From the NCBI GenBank assembly GCA_015061905.1, contig SUVQ01000004.1, positions 124,001 through 188,000 of the forward strand: a stretch of 64,000 bases of DNA, written 5' to 3'. Both the position numbers and the translations under genes were made by a program. Every line of letters begins with the position of its first letter. The first letter of the stretch is position 1. The stretch comes from Verrucomicrobiota bacterium (GTDB lineage Bacteria; Verrucomicrobiota; Verrucomicrobiia; Opitutales; UBA953). The notes below the pieces were generated by a model. The model did not search any database. It saw only the letters and a program-made list of their open reading frames with translations, and had not been told where the DNA came from. Below are positions 35,875-44,181 of this stretch, one piece after another.

Positions 35875-37077
35875 ATGAATCTTGCGGTTTTAAAATTTCG
35901 GGCGGCATGTGCGTGCATCGCGTTTTTTTGCGCGGGAACGCTTTTTGCCGGAGAAATTCGCGTAGAGCAGGGCGAAGTTTCCCGCGTAAACGTCGGTTTT
36001 GATCCGCTCGCGAATATCGGCGAAACGGCTTCGGAAACGGCGGGAACGGTTGCGCCCGAAGAAGCGGCGAGCACCGCCGGAGAGCCGGACGTTCCCGCAC
36101 AGCCGTCTGTTTCCTCGCCGGAGGCTCACCGCGCGTATCTTTTCGATTATCGCCTTGCCGGATTTTCTCAAAAAAATTACGAATCCGCCGTTGCGGAACT
36201 TTTTTCCGCGTATGAAAATGCGACCGGACGCAAGCTCGTTCCCGGGGAAAAGAAAAAAGTTGCGTTAAAAATTTATACGGCGTCCGGCAAGGGGCTTGCG
36301 ACACCGCAAACGCTCACGCGGGCAGTGCGGAACGAGTTGACGTGCCGAGGCTTTAAAAAAGAAAATATTTTGCTGGTCGATTTGAGCGAAAAATCTTTGC
36401 GCCGCGCCGGTTATTTGCCGCCGTTTCGTCGCGGGGCGGACAAATGGGAAGGTTCCCCGGTCGTCGCTTTGGATACGGGAAAATTCTACAACGCCAAATG
36501 GTTTCTCGAAAACCCGCTCCCGTCGCGCGACACGTATTTGCCGAATGCGACCGCTTGGGACGCGCCGGAAAACGACCGAAAAAGCTTTTTGCCGATTCCG
36601 CTGTTGTTTGAGGTGGATTTTTGGATAAATTTGCCTGTCGTTGCGGACAGCCCGGCGTTGGGCGTTTCCGGTGCGCTTGCAAATGCCACGCTCTGGAACA
36701 TGAGCAATCAGCGGCGTTTTCTCGACAATCCGGCAAATGCCGCAGTCGCCGCAGTCGGAATGGCGACGATTCCGGAATTTAAAGCAAAATTTGAGCTGAC
36801 GTTGCTTACGCTTGAAAAATTTCAATTTATCGGCGGACCGAATTTCTATGCCGAATACACGGCAAGTGAGAAGCATCTTTGGCTGAGTGCGAATCCGGTG
36901 ATTCTCGATTATCTGATGTGGTTGCGCATGAATGCGTGTCGCGTGAAGCGCGGGTTTGAACCGATTTTGCCGGAGCCGCCGCTGTTTGCGATGGCAAGCC
37001 GCGGGAACGCGTCGCTCGGATCTTGTATCAGTTCCGAAATTACGTTGGTAAATCTTCCGGAAGGGGAAAAGGAATGA
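35875..37077 (+). CDS. Secreted DUF362-like protein
   Basis: 400 residues with a signal peptide (FRAACACIAFFCAGTLFAG). The order VALKIYTASGKGLATPQTLT, LTRAVRNELTCRGFKKENIL, FWINLPVVADSPALGVSGAL and a late FIGGPNF / NPVILDYLMWLRM is that of DUF362 proteins (substrate-lysine loop, gene-end 'DaG' region), although several usual residues differ. Function of the family is unknown; some members carry ferredoxin domains, absent here. The stop overlaps the menA start (ATGA), so the two are translationally coupled. Confidence 0.5.
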   Translation: MNLAVLKFRAACACIAFFCAGTLFAGEIRVEQGEVSRVNVGFDPLANIGETASETAGTVAPEEAASTAGEPDVPAQPSVSSPEAHRAYLFDYRLAGFSQKNYESAVAELFSAYENATGRKLVPGEKKKVALKIYTASGKGLATPQTLTRAVRNELTCRGFKKENILLVDLSEKSLRRAGYLPPFRRGADKWEGSPVVALDTGKFYNAKWFLENPLPSRDTYLPNATAWDAPENDRKSFLPIPLLFEVDFWINLPVVADSPALGVSGALANATLWNMSNQRRFLDNPANAAVAAVGMATIPEFKAKFELTLLTLEKFQFIGGPNFYAEYTASEKHLWLSANPVILDYLMWLRMNACRVKRGFEPILPEPPLFAMASRGNASLGSCISSEITLVNLPEGEKE

Positions 37078-37982
37078 GTGCCGGAAATCTCGGAATTTCC
37101 AAAACGCAGGCGTTTTTTTTAGCGGCGCGTCCTAAAACCTTGCCGGCGGCGTTGGCGCCGGTTTTGCTCGGAACCGCGTGCGCCTTTGCCGCAGGAAGCT
37201 TGAAAATCGTTCCCGCGTTGCTCGCCGGGCTTTTCGCGCTTTTTTCGCAGATTGCGTGTAATTTAGCAAACGACAGAGGCGATTTTATACGCGGTGCAGA
37301 TAAAAGCGACCGAGCCGGTTTCGCCCGCGCAACGGCAAGCGGGTGGCTCAGTCCGCGAGAAGTGGCTGCGGGAACGGCGGTCGCGCTCGCGCTTGCCGGG
37401 GTTTGCGGAAGCGGGCTGATTTTTTACGGCGGTTGGGAAATGATAATCGTCGGCGTGCTGAGCGCGCTTGCTTGCCTCGCGTATACGGCGGGACCGTTCC
37501 CGTTGGCGTATCACGGCTTGGGCGATGTGTTTGTCGTTATTTTCTTCGGTTTTGTCGCCGTCGCGTTTGCCTGCTATGTGCAGGCGGGAACGTTTCCGGC
37601 GTTTATGTGGGTTGTCGCGCTCGCGTGCGGGCTGGGCGCGGATAATATTTTGCTGATAAACAATATTCGGGATTGCGGGACGGACACGCGTGCGGGAAAG
37701 CGGACGACCGTTGTCCGATTCGGCGAAGCTTGGGCAAAAAAGCTTTTTAAATTCAATTTTGCCGTGATGTTTCTTTCCCCGCTGGTGTTGCGCTTCGGCT
37801 TCGGCATGGAGGCACTGACCGTGCTTTTGCCGATGATTCTGCTGCCGATTCCTCTGGGCGAAATTTTGAAAAAGTTGCGCGAGATTAAAAATCCGCAGGA
37901 CTACAATCCGCTTTTGGCGAAAGTGGCGGGAACGCTTTTGCTCTACGCCGTAGCGCAAAGCATCGGGCTTGCATTCAGCTAA
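37074..37982 (+). CDS. menA: 1,4-dihydroxy-2-naphthoate polyprenyltransferase
   Basis: 302 residues with about eight membrane helices. MenA prenylates dihydroxynaphthoate in menaquinone synthesis. The two Asp-rich motifs are visible: NLANDRGDFIRGADKSDR and NNIRDCGTDTRAGKRT. RPKTLPAALAPVLLG at the start is typical of MenA rather than UbiA. ATG 37074 overlaps the upstream stop by four bases. A menaquinone pool would feed the cytochrome bd oxidase at 41.4-43.9 kb. Confidence 0.93.
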   Translation: MSAGNLGISKTQAFFLAARPKTLPAALAPVLLGTACAFAAGSLKIVPALLAGLFALFSQIACNLANDRGDFIRGADKSDRAGFARATASGWLSPREVAAGTAVALALAGVCGSGLIFYGGWEMIIVGVLSALACLAYTAGPFPLAYHGLGDVFVVIFFGFVAVAFACYVQAGTFPAFMWVVALACGLGADNILLINNIRDCGTDTRAGKRTTVVRFGEAWAKKLFKFNFAVMFLSPLVLRFGFGMEALTVLLPMILLPIPLGEILKKLREIKNPQDYNPLLAKVAGTLLLYAVAQSIGLAFS

Positions 37983-38017
37983 AAAGCTTCATTTATCGCC
38001 TTTCAAAGACATTTTAA

Positions 38018-38045
38018 AATTGCGTTCCCGCGTGGGAAGGCGTTG
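38018..38045 (+). other. Leader hairpin with the GGGAACG word before fba
   Basis: GCGTTCCCGCG near 38022 is followed by GGGAAGGCG, so that TTCCC and GGGAA form a short stem around GCGT. It is the only structure seen in the fba leader; a promoter is not clear. Confidence 0.35.
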
Positions 38046-38079
38046 AATCTCCGAACATTTTTCAACGAAAGACAAAACT

Positions 38080-39075
38080 ATGGTATCCTATAAAGAACTC
38101 GGTTTGGTGAACACGAAGGAATTGTTCAAAAAGGCTCACGAAGGCCACTACGCGATTCCGGCGTTTAACTTCAACAACATGGAACAGATGCAGGCGATTA
38201 TTCAGGCTTGCGTCGAGACCAAATCCCCGGTGATCCTTCAGGTCTCCAGCGGCGCGCGTAAATACGCGAACCAGACGCTTCTCCGCTACATGGCGCAGGG
38301 TGCTTGCGAATACGCGAAGGAACTCGGCTTTGACGTTCCCGTCGTTCTCCACCTCGACCACGGCGACTCTTTCGAACTTTGCAAATCCTGCATCGAATAC
38401 GGTTTCTCCTCCGTCATGATTGACGGTTCTTCGCTCCCGTTCGAAAAGAACGTGGAGCTCGCCGCCAAGGTCGTTGAATACGCGCACAAATATGACGTTA
38501 CCGTCGAAGGCGAACTCGGCGTTCTCGCGGGTATCGAAGACGAAGTTCAGCACGAACACTCCAACTACACGCAACCGGAAGAAGTCGAAGCCTTCGTGAA
38601 ACAAACGGGCGTTGACTCCCTCGCGATTTCCATCGGCACCTCGCACGGCGCTTACAAATTCACGCCGGAACAATGCACGGTTGACCCGGCAACGGGCCTT
38701 CTCGTTCCGCCGCCGCTGCGCTTTGACATTCTCGAAGAAGTCGAAAAACGCATTCCGGGCTTCCCGATCGTTCTCCACGGTTCTTCCTCCGTTCCGCAGG
38801 AATACGTCAAGATCATCAACGAAAACGGCGGCGCGCTCAAGGCGGCTGTCGGTATTCCGGAAGAACAGCTCCGCAAGGCGGCTTCTCTCGGCGTTGACAA
38901 GATCAACATTGACTCCGACGGACGTCTCGCGATGACGGCGGCTGTCCGCCAAGTCTTCACGAGCAAGCCGGCTGAATTTGACCCGCGCAAATACCTCGGA
39001 CCGGCTCGCGACGAGCTCAAGAAGCTCTACATGCACAAGATTAACAACGTTCTCGGCTCCGCCGGAAAAGCGTAA
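38080..39075 (+). CDS. fba: Fructose-bisphosphate aldolase, class II
   Basis: 331 residues. It splits fructose-1,6-bisphosphate in glycolysis and needs zinc. AIPAFNFNNMEQMQAI, VLHLDHGDS (zinc His and catalytic Asp), VEGELGVLAG, ISIGTSHGAYK and VLHGSSSVPQEYV are the expected motifs. Codons are strongly biased (CTC, CGC, AAG), more than in neighbours, which fits high expression. It carries just one copy of the GGGAACG word (near 38334). A motif-pair terminator follows at 39108. Confidence 0.95.
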   Translation: MVSYKELGLVNTKELFKKAHEGHYAIPAFNFNNMEQMQAIIQACVETKSPVILQVSSGARKYANQTLLRYMAQGACEYAKELGFDVPVVLHLDHGDSFELCKSCIEYGFSSVMIDGSSLPFEKNVELAAKVVEYAHKYDVTVEGELGVLAGIEDEVQHEHSNYTQPEEVEAFVKQTGVDSLAISIGTSHGAYKFTPEQCTVDPATGLLVPPPLRFDILEEVEKRIPGFPIVLHGSSSVPQEYVKIINENGGALKAAVGIPEEQLRKAASLGVDKINIDSDGRLAMTAAVRQVFTSKPAEFDPRKYLGPARDELKKLYMHKINNVLGSAGKA

Positions 39076-39107
39076 TCTTGAAAGCTTAGAGATTAAGGCT
39101 AAAGCCT

Positions 39108-39150
39108 AAAAAAGCGTTCCCGTGAGAAATCGCGAGAACGCTTTTTTTTT
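39108..39150 (+). terminator. Terminator made of inverted GGGAACG words, after fba
   Basis: AAAAAAGCGTTC (39108-39119) pairs with GAACGCTTTTTT (39136-39147), with more T residues after. The left arm is a full GCGTTCCCG word, the right a degenerate one. Confidence 0.8.
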
Positions 39151-39256
39151 GCGGATTTTGTTCCGGAATGAACTTTTTGTGTGATTTGACGCGCTATATG
39201 AAATAAGCGTTTTCCCGGCGAAAGCCGTGTTGTGTTTGGCGCGGAACGGGTAATTT

Positions 39257-39284
39257 TTGAAAAACACTACCAAATTGGTATTGT
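39257..39284 (+). promoter_or_regulatory. Probable promoter of the sulfatase gene with an operator-like palindrome
   Basis: TTGAAA (39257-39262), 16-base spacer, TATTGT (39279-39284). Inside the spacer lies the perfect palindrome TACCAA-A-TTGGTA (39268-39280). A near copy, TACCA-TTT-TGGTA, stands before the ABC transporter operon at 56539-56551. The two may be sites for the same repressor; that is inference. Confidence 0.45.
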
Positions 39285-39316
39285 ATGTTGCCCGTTTATT
39301 TGACACAAAAATTTTC

Positions 39317-41308
39317 ATGAAACCTTTCATTTTAAAGATTAAAAATATTTGCGGACCGCTGTTCCCGTTTTTTGTTTTTGCGGTGTTGAATTTGATTGTT
39401 TTCGGCGTTTTCCGCCTTTGCTTTGCGATTTGGCAATTTCCGCGCATCAGTGCCGTTGACGGATTCGGAACGCTGATGATTCAAGGAGCCCGCGTCGATG
39501 CCGCGACAATCGGCTGGTGGCTCCTCGTTCCCGCCGTATTTTTTGCTCTTTTTGTGTTTTCGCCGTTTTCTTCGGGAACGCGGAAACTCTACAAAAGCGA
39601 GATTTTCGCGTTGCGAATTTGGCTAACGCTCGGCTCCGTATTTTTTCTGTTTATGGAGTTGGCGACGCCGTCGTTCATCGCAACTTACGATTTTCGCCCG
39701 AACCGTTTGTTCTTTGAATATCTTTCCTCGCCGCGCGAGGTTTTTTCGATGCTTTTGAAAAGCCATGCGATAGAGCTTTCACTTACGATTTTGCTGACGG
39801 TTTTCGCGGTGTGGGGATTTTGGAAAATTTCCGTAAGCGTAACTCGTGATTTGTGTTTCCCGCGTTGGTTCTTTCGTCCGCTTTATGCGTTTATTGCCTT
39901 TGCGGTGCTGTTCATTGCCGCACGATCGACTTTCGGGCATCGCCCGCTGAATCCGGCGATGGTCGCGTTTTCGGCGGATCCGCTTGTAAATTCGCTCGTC
40001 GTCAATTCCGCATATTCGGTGGCGTTTGCGGCAAAACAAATGGGCGCGGAGACGAAATCTGCAGAAATTTACGGAAAAATGCCTGCCGATGAAATTATTT
40101 CCCGCATTAAGCGTTCCCGCGGGCGTCCGGAAAGCGATTATATTTCTGCGGAAATTCCGACGCTCACGCGCAATCAGCCCGTATGGCGCGGCAAAGCGAA
40201 GAACCTCGTAATCATTCTTATGGAAAGCCAGGGCGCGAGGTATATCGGCACGCTTGGCGGGCTTCCGCTTTCCCCGGAATTTGACAAACTGGCACGGGAA
40301 GGTTGGCTTTTCGAGAATCTCTATGCGACGGGAACGCGCTCCGTGCGCGGCATCGAGGCTGTCGTTTCCGGATTTACGCCGACTCCGGCACGCTCAACCG
40401 TGAAGCTGGGAAAAAGTCAGAGCGGCTTTTTTACCATTGCAGAACTGCTTCGTCGCCGCGGCTATCACACCGCGTTTATTTACGGCGGAGAAAAACATTT
40501 CGACAATATGGCATCGTTCTTTTACGGGAACGGGTTTAAGGAAATTGTGGACGAAAAAGATTACGAAAATCCCCGCCATGTTTTGACATGGGGTGTTTCC
40601 GATGAAGATTTGTTTGATAAAGCGGATGAGAAATTTTCCGGGTGGAGCAGGGCGGGAAAACCGTTTTTCTCGCTTGTATTTACGTCCTCCAATCACGATC
40701 CGTTTGATTTCCCGGAAGGTAAAATTGAGCTTTATGACCGGAAAAATAAGGCAACGCGCGAGAACGCGGCAAAGTATGCGGATTTTGCCTTGGGTAAATT
40801 TTTCGAAAAAGCGAAAAAGTCAAATTACTGGAACGATACCGTTTTCCTCGTTGTCGCCGATCACGATTCCCGGGTTTCCGGGGCGGAACTCGTTCCCGTC
40901 GCGCGCTTCCGTATTCCCGGGCTGATTCTCGGAAATGACGTTCCCGTAAAACGGGATTCACAGCTTTGCTCGCAAATTGATATGCCGACAACGCTACTAT
41001 CGCTTATCGGAATTGATGGAATGTATCCGATGCTCGGATACGATTTGACGCGGGAACGCGCCAATCGGGCGATGATGCAATTTGACAATAATTTCGCAAT
41101 GATGCGCGGAAACGAGGTTGTTATTCTTTGTCCCGGAAAGCCCGCGTGCGCTTTTCGCTACGATTTAAAAAATGAACAGCTCGTGCCCGCCGAAATTTCC
41201 GAAGAAGCCGCCCGAGACGCGCTCGCCTGGGTGCATTGGGGAAGCCTCGCGTATCGCGAATCTTTGCACAAACTTCCGAAGGTGGCTATTGATACCGTGA
41301 ATGAGTAG
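39317..41308 (+). CDS. LtaS/MdoB-like membrane sulfatase (phosphoglycerol or phosphoethanolamine transferase family)
   Basis: 663 residues from the ATG at 39317; a TTG at 39257 is part of the promoter. Five membrane helices occupy residues 1-215. The extracellular alkaline-phosphatase-fold domain has NLVIILMESQGARYIG (metal Glu), ATGTRSVRGIEAV (nucleophile region), GEKHFDNM and VVADHDSRVSG (metal Asp-His). These enzymes move phosphoglycerol or related groups onto envelope glycans or lipids. Gram-negative members act on glucans or LPS; the acceptor here is not known. Confidence 0.85.
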   Translation: MKPFILKIKNICGPLFPFFVFAVLNLIVFGVFRLCFAIWQFPRISAVDGFGTLMIQGARVDAATIGWWLLVPAVFFALFVFSPFSSGTRKLYKSEIFALRIWLTLGSVFFLFMELATPSFIATYDFRPNRLFFEYLSSPREVFSMLLKSHAIELSLTILLTVFAVWGFWKISVSVTRDLCFPRWFFRPLYAFIAFAVLFIAARSTFGHRPLNPAMVAFSADPLVNSLVVNSAYSVAFAAKQMGAETKSAEIYGKMPADEIISRIKRSRGRPESDYISAEIPTLTRNQPVWRGKAKNLVIILMESQGARYIGTLGGLPLSPEFDKLAREGWLFENLYATGTRSVRGIEAVVSGFTPTPARSTVKLGKSQSGFFTIAELLRRRGYHTAFIYGGEKHFDNMASFFYGNGFKEIVDEKDYENPRHVLTWGVSDEDLFDKADEKFSGWSRAGKPFFSLVFTSSNHDPFDFPEGKIELYDRKNKATRENAAKYADFALGKFFEKAKKSNYWNDTVFLVVADHDSRVSGAELVPVARFRIPGLILGNDVPVKRDSQLCSQIDMPTTLLSLIGIDGMYPMLGYDLTRERANRAMMQFDNNFAMMRGNEVVILCPGKPACAFRYDLKNEQLVPAEISEEAARDALAWVHWGSLAYRESLHKLPKVAIDTVNE

Positions 41309-41329
41309 GGTGTTGCCATACTTCACAAA

Positions 41330-41379
41330 AAAAAAGCGTTCCCGCGAAAACGGCTTTTGCTGCGCGGGAACGCTTTTTT
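41330..41379. terminator. Bidirectional terminator: perfect inverted pair of the GGGAACG word
   Basis: AAAAAAGCGTTCCCGCG (41330-41346) pairs perfectly over 17 bp with CGCGGGAACGCTTTTTT (41363-41379); the loop is 16 bases. A and T tails let it work both ways, between the convergent sulfatase and cydB genes. Confidence 0.9.
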
Positions 41380-41395
41380 GGGCGGAAACTTAGTT

Positions 41396-42451
41396 TTAGT
41401 AGCTGTTTTCGTCGAGCTCGGTCTTTTTGCTAAACGCGTTGTAGACGAGGACGTGGTAAAGCGCGACGAGCGGTATTCCCAAGCAAACGATGATGAGCAT
41501 CGTCAGCAACGTTTTCTTTGAGGCGGAATCGTAAATCGTGAGCGAATTTCCGTTTTCGACGAGGGTTTTTCCGGCTTCGGTGAAATCACCGATTGCGGGA
41601 ACGAGGTTCGGGAACATGCCGAATCCGACGGTCAGAATCAGAAGCGCAATCGTCGCCGTCGTCCCGCAAAACGCGAGCTTGAAAGTGCGGCAACGCAGGA
41701 AAATTCCCGTCGCCACCAGCGCGAGGGCGGCGAGCACGGGAACGATGCCGAGTGCTTCGTATTTTTCAAAATTCCACGTTCCCGGGAGCGGACCGGAAAG
41801 CACGACCCACGCCGTGAGCGCGATATAAAAAATCACCGTCGCCGCAAAAATCGCGGGAAGAATCATGTCCGTGCGGAACTGCATCAATCCTTGCGTTTTC
41901 ATGCGCAGGAAAAGGGCTCCGTGAAGCGAAAGCAGGCAGACGGCGAGCACGCCGGAAAACAACGGGATCGGCTCGAGCAAATTGAACAAGCCGAGGAAGC
42001 CCGCATCAATGTCGCCCGCCGCGTTCACGTGCATTCCCGTGACGAGATTTCCGCATGCCACGCCGAGCAAGAGCGCAATGAGAAAACTGCAAACGGAAAA
42101 CACGAGATCCCAAATTTTTCTCCACGCCGCGCCCTCGCACTTACTGCGCACCTCGAGCGAAACCGCGCGGAAAATCAACGCACCGAGCAAGAGAATCAGC
42201 GCGGAATAAAGTCCGCTGAAGACGCCGGCGTAAACGTGCGGGAACGCCGCAAAAAGCGCGCCGCCCGCCGTGAGCAGCCAAACTTCATTCCCGTCCCAAA
42301 CCGGACCGATGGAATTGAGCGCGAGGCGGCGTTCTTCGTCGCTTTTGAAAAAGGGGAGAATAATTCCGACGCCGAGGTCAAAACCGTCGAGCACCGCATA
42401 CGCGATGAAAAGCACGCCGAGCAAACCGAACCAAACTGTATTTAAGTCCAT
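41396..42451 (-). CDS. cydB: Cytochrome bd oxidase subunit II
   Basis: 351 residues, about nine membrane helices. It is the structural partner of CydA in the quinol oxidase that works at low oxygen. WFGLLGVLFIAYAVLDGFDLGVG and NSIGPVWDGNEVWLLTAGGALFAAFP are hallmark segments. cydA lies 136 bases upstream, separated by an AT-rich palindromic element. No CydX-like small gene is seen after it; a motif-pair terminator follows at once. Confidence 0.95.
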   Translation of the reverse strand: MDLNTVWFGLLGVLFIAYAVLDGFDLGVGIILPFFKSDEERRLALNSIGPVWDGNEVWLLTAGGALFAAFPHVYAGVFSGLYSALILLLGALIFRAVSLEVRSKCEGAAWRKIWDLVFSVCSFLIALLLGVACGNLVTGMHVNAAGDIDAGFLGLFNLLEPIPLFSGVLAVCLLSLHGALFLRMKTQGLMQFRTDMILPAIFAATVIFYIALTAWVVLSGPLPGTWNFEKYEALGIVPVLAALALVATGIFLRCRTFKLAFCGTTATIALLILTVGFGMFPNLVPAIGDFTEAGKTLVENGNSLTIYDSASKKTLLTMLIIVCLGIPLVALYHVLVYNAFSKKTELDENSY

Positions 42452-42504
42452 AGGGAAAATTGATAATAAACGGTTAATAATTGATAGCTGATGATGAGCT
42501 TTTT

Positions 42505-42610
42505 AATGAATAACGAACAGTGAATAGTGAATAACGCAGAGCTAAGGTTTTTGCCTTCAGCAAAAACTTTGAACAATGAATTATTCTCTATTCATTATTC
42601 ACTGTCAGTT
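42505..42610. repeat. AT-rich nested palindrome, copy 1, between cydA and cydB
   Basis: Outer arms: ACAGTGAATAGTGAATAA near 42517-42534 against TTATTC...TTCACTGT near 42581-42604 with a few mismatches. Inner hairpin: GTTTTTGC, loop CTTCA, GCAAAAAC (42547-42567). It shares words and layout with copies at 52082 and 63734. The last six codons and stop of cydA lie inside the right arm. Confidence 0.75.
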
Positions 42611-43940
42611 GTTCTGTTTTCGGTCCTGCGGAGATTTTTTTGGTCAGCAGGAAAATGAAGAGGGCAAACATTACGGCGTAAATGAAGCTGAAGAAAATCA
42701 GCGAAAACCAAAGCTGGTCGGCGGTAACGTTGGTAGAAAACGCATCTTTGGTTTTGAGAAGTCCTTGGACAATCCACGGCTGGCGACCGACTTCCGTGGC
42801 GATCCAGCCCATTTGGTTGGCGAATTGCGGCAAGAGCACGGCGGGAACGCAAATCCACAGCCACCAGCGCGCTTCAAAAAGTTTTCCGCGAAACCAAAGC
42901 AGCATTCCGATTGCGGAAATCGCGCTCATTACGATGCCGCAGTAAACCATCCAGTGAAAACCTTGGAACGTGAGTTGAAGCGGCGGATGAAGCTCTTCGG
43001 GAACGTCGTTTAGTCCGAGCACCTTCGTTTCCGGCGTTACTTCCAAGCCCTTTCCGAGCATGATGCTAACGGCACCGGGAACGGTCAGTCCGCGCACGGT
43101 TTTGGCTTCTTCGTCAATATAGCCGATAATGTGGAATCCGGCGGGTTTGTTTGAATCAAAAATTCCTTCCATCGCCGCGAATTTCACCGGTTGCATTTTT
43201 TCAACCAGCATCGCGCTGGCGTGCCCGGACGCAAATTGCAGGACAATCGCCACCGCAGTAATCGAAAGCGCAACCTTCAGCCCGCGTTGCGCCACGGGAA
43301 CGAAGCGGTTTTTTAGCAAATGCCACGCGCTGACGGAAAGCACGAGAAACGCTCCCGTGAGCCATGCCGCGACAAGCACGTGCCAAAGACGGTCGATCGT
43401 GGACGGATTGAAAACCATCGCCCAAAAATCCGTGATTTCCGCGCGCGTGCCGTTTTCCGTTTCGACAATGTGAAAACCCGCCGGCGTTTGCATCCACGAA
43501 TTGGCAACCAAAATCCACAGCGAGCTTAAATGCGCACCGAGGCAAACCATAATGACGGAAAAATAGTGAAAACCTTCCGAAACTTTATTTTTCCCGAAAA
43601 GCACAATCCCGAGGAAGCACGATTCCATGAAGAATGCGAAAATCGCTTCCGCCGCGAGCGGACTTCCGAAAATATCGCCGACGTAGCGCGAGTAGCGCGC
43701 CCAGTTCGTGCCGAACTCAAATTCAAGCACGATACCCGTGGCGACGCCGAAGGCGAAAATCAGCGCAAAAATTTTTGTCCAGTAATCGGCGAGCGCACGC
43801 CATTCCGGAGTTTTAAGTTTGTAGGCGAAGCCTTGAACAACGACCAGAAACACGCCCAAGCCGATAGAAAGCGGCGGGAACAGGAAGTGAAATCCGGCGG
43901 TGAAGGCGAATTGAATTCGAGCAAGCAGTTCGGGTTCCAT
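42588..43940 (-). CDS. cydA: Cytochrome bd oxidase subunit I
   Basis: 450 residues. CydA carries haem b558, b595 and d and oxidises quinol. Visible: the haem His in FTAGFHFLFPPLSIGL, GTNWARYSRYVGDIFGSPLA, ESCFLGIVLFG (conserved Glu) and GWIATEVGRQPWIVQG with the Q-loop region before it. The quinol loop is of the short type. The C-terminal residues LTVNNE are encoded by an intergenic repeat, suggesting the repeat moved the stop codon. Confidence 0.96.
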   Translation of the reverse strand: MEPELLARIQFAFTAGFHFLFPPLSIGLGVFLVVVQGFAYKLKTPEWRALADYWTKIFALIFAFGVATGIVLEFEFGTNWARYSRYVGDIFGSPLAAEAIFAFFMESCFLGIVLFGKNKVSEGFHYFSVIMVCLGAHLSSLWILVANSWMQTPAGFHIVETENGTRAEITDFWAMVFNPSTIDRLWHVLVAAWLTGAFLVLSVSAWHLLKNRFVPVAQRGLKVALSITAVAIVLQFASGHASAMLVEKMQPVKFAAMEGIFDSNKPAGFHIIGYIDEEAKTVRGLTVPGAVSIMLGKGLEVTPETKVLGLNDVPEELHPPLQLTFQGFHWMVYCGIVMSAISAIGMLLWFRGKLFEARWWLWICVPAVLLPQFANQMGWIATEVGRQPWIVQGLLKTKDAFSTNVTADQLWFSLIFFSFIYAVMFALFIFLLTKKISAGPKTEQLTVNNE

Positions 43941-44181
43941 AACGGATTTATTATTGAAATGGTTTCATTTCCCTCGGCAAGAGAATTTTTTCAAGGCACA
44001 GGGAGCAAAACAGGCTCAAATGATTTTTTTTCGCGTTCCCGCTTATCAAAAAAAACGTTCCCGCCGCAAAATTCCCTTGCTCACGTTTTTTTTTTCGTAA
44101 AATCACGTTTTCTAAAAGGGACATTTTTTGCCGCCCCTTTACCTCACTTTAACAATAACCAAACCCCGCCCCAATTCAACT
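43941..44181. other. Divergent gap between cydA and third PEP-CTERM gene
   Basis: It holds two direct copies of CGTTCCCGC (near 44032 and 44049), a 10-T run and AAAAGGG/CCCCTTT words (44117-44141) that could pair. No promoter stands out. The segment ends in CAATTCAACTATGA, the leader shared with the PEP-CTERM gene at 1068. Confidence 0.5.

Noticed and set aside
38062-39036. A 324-codon frame antisense to the aldolase
   Set aside because: Strong codon bias of fba creates it; the aldolase motifs are certain.
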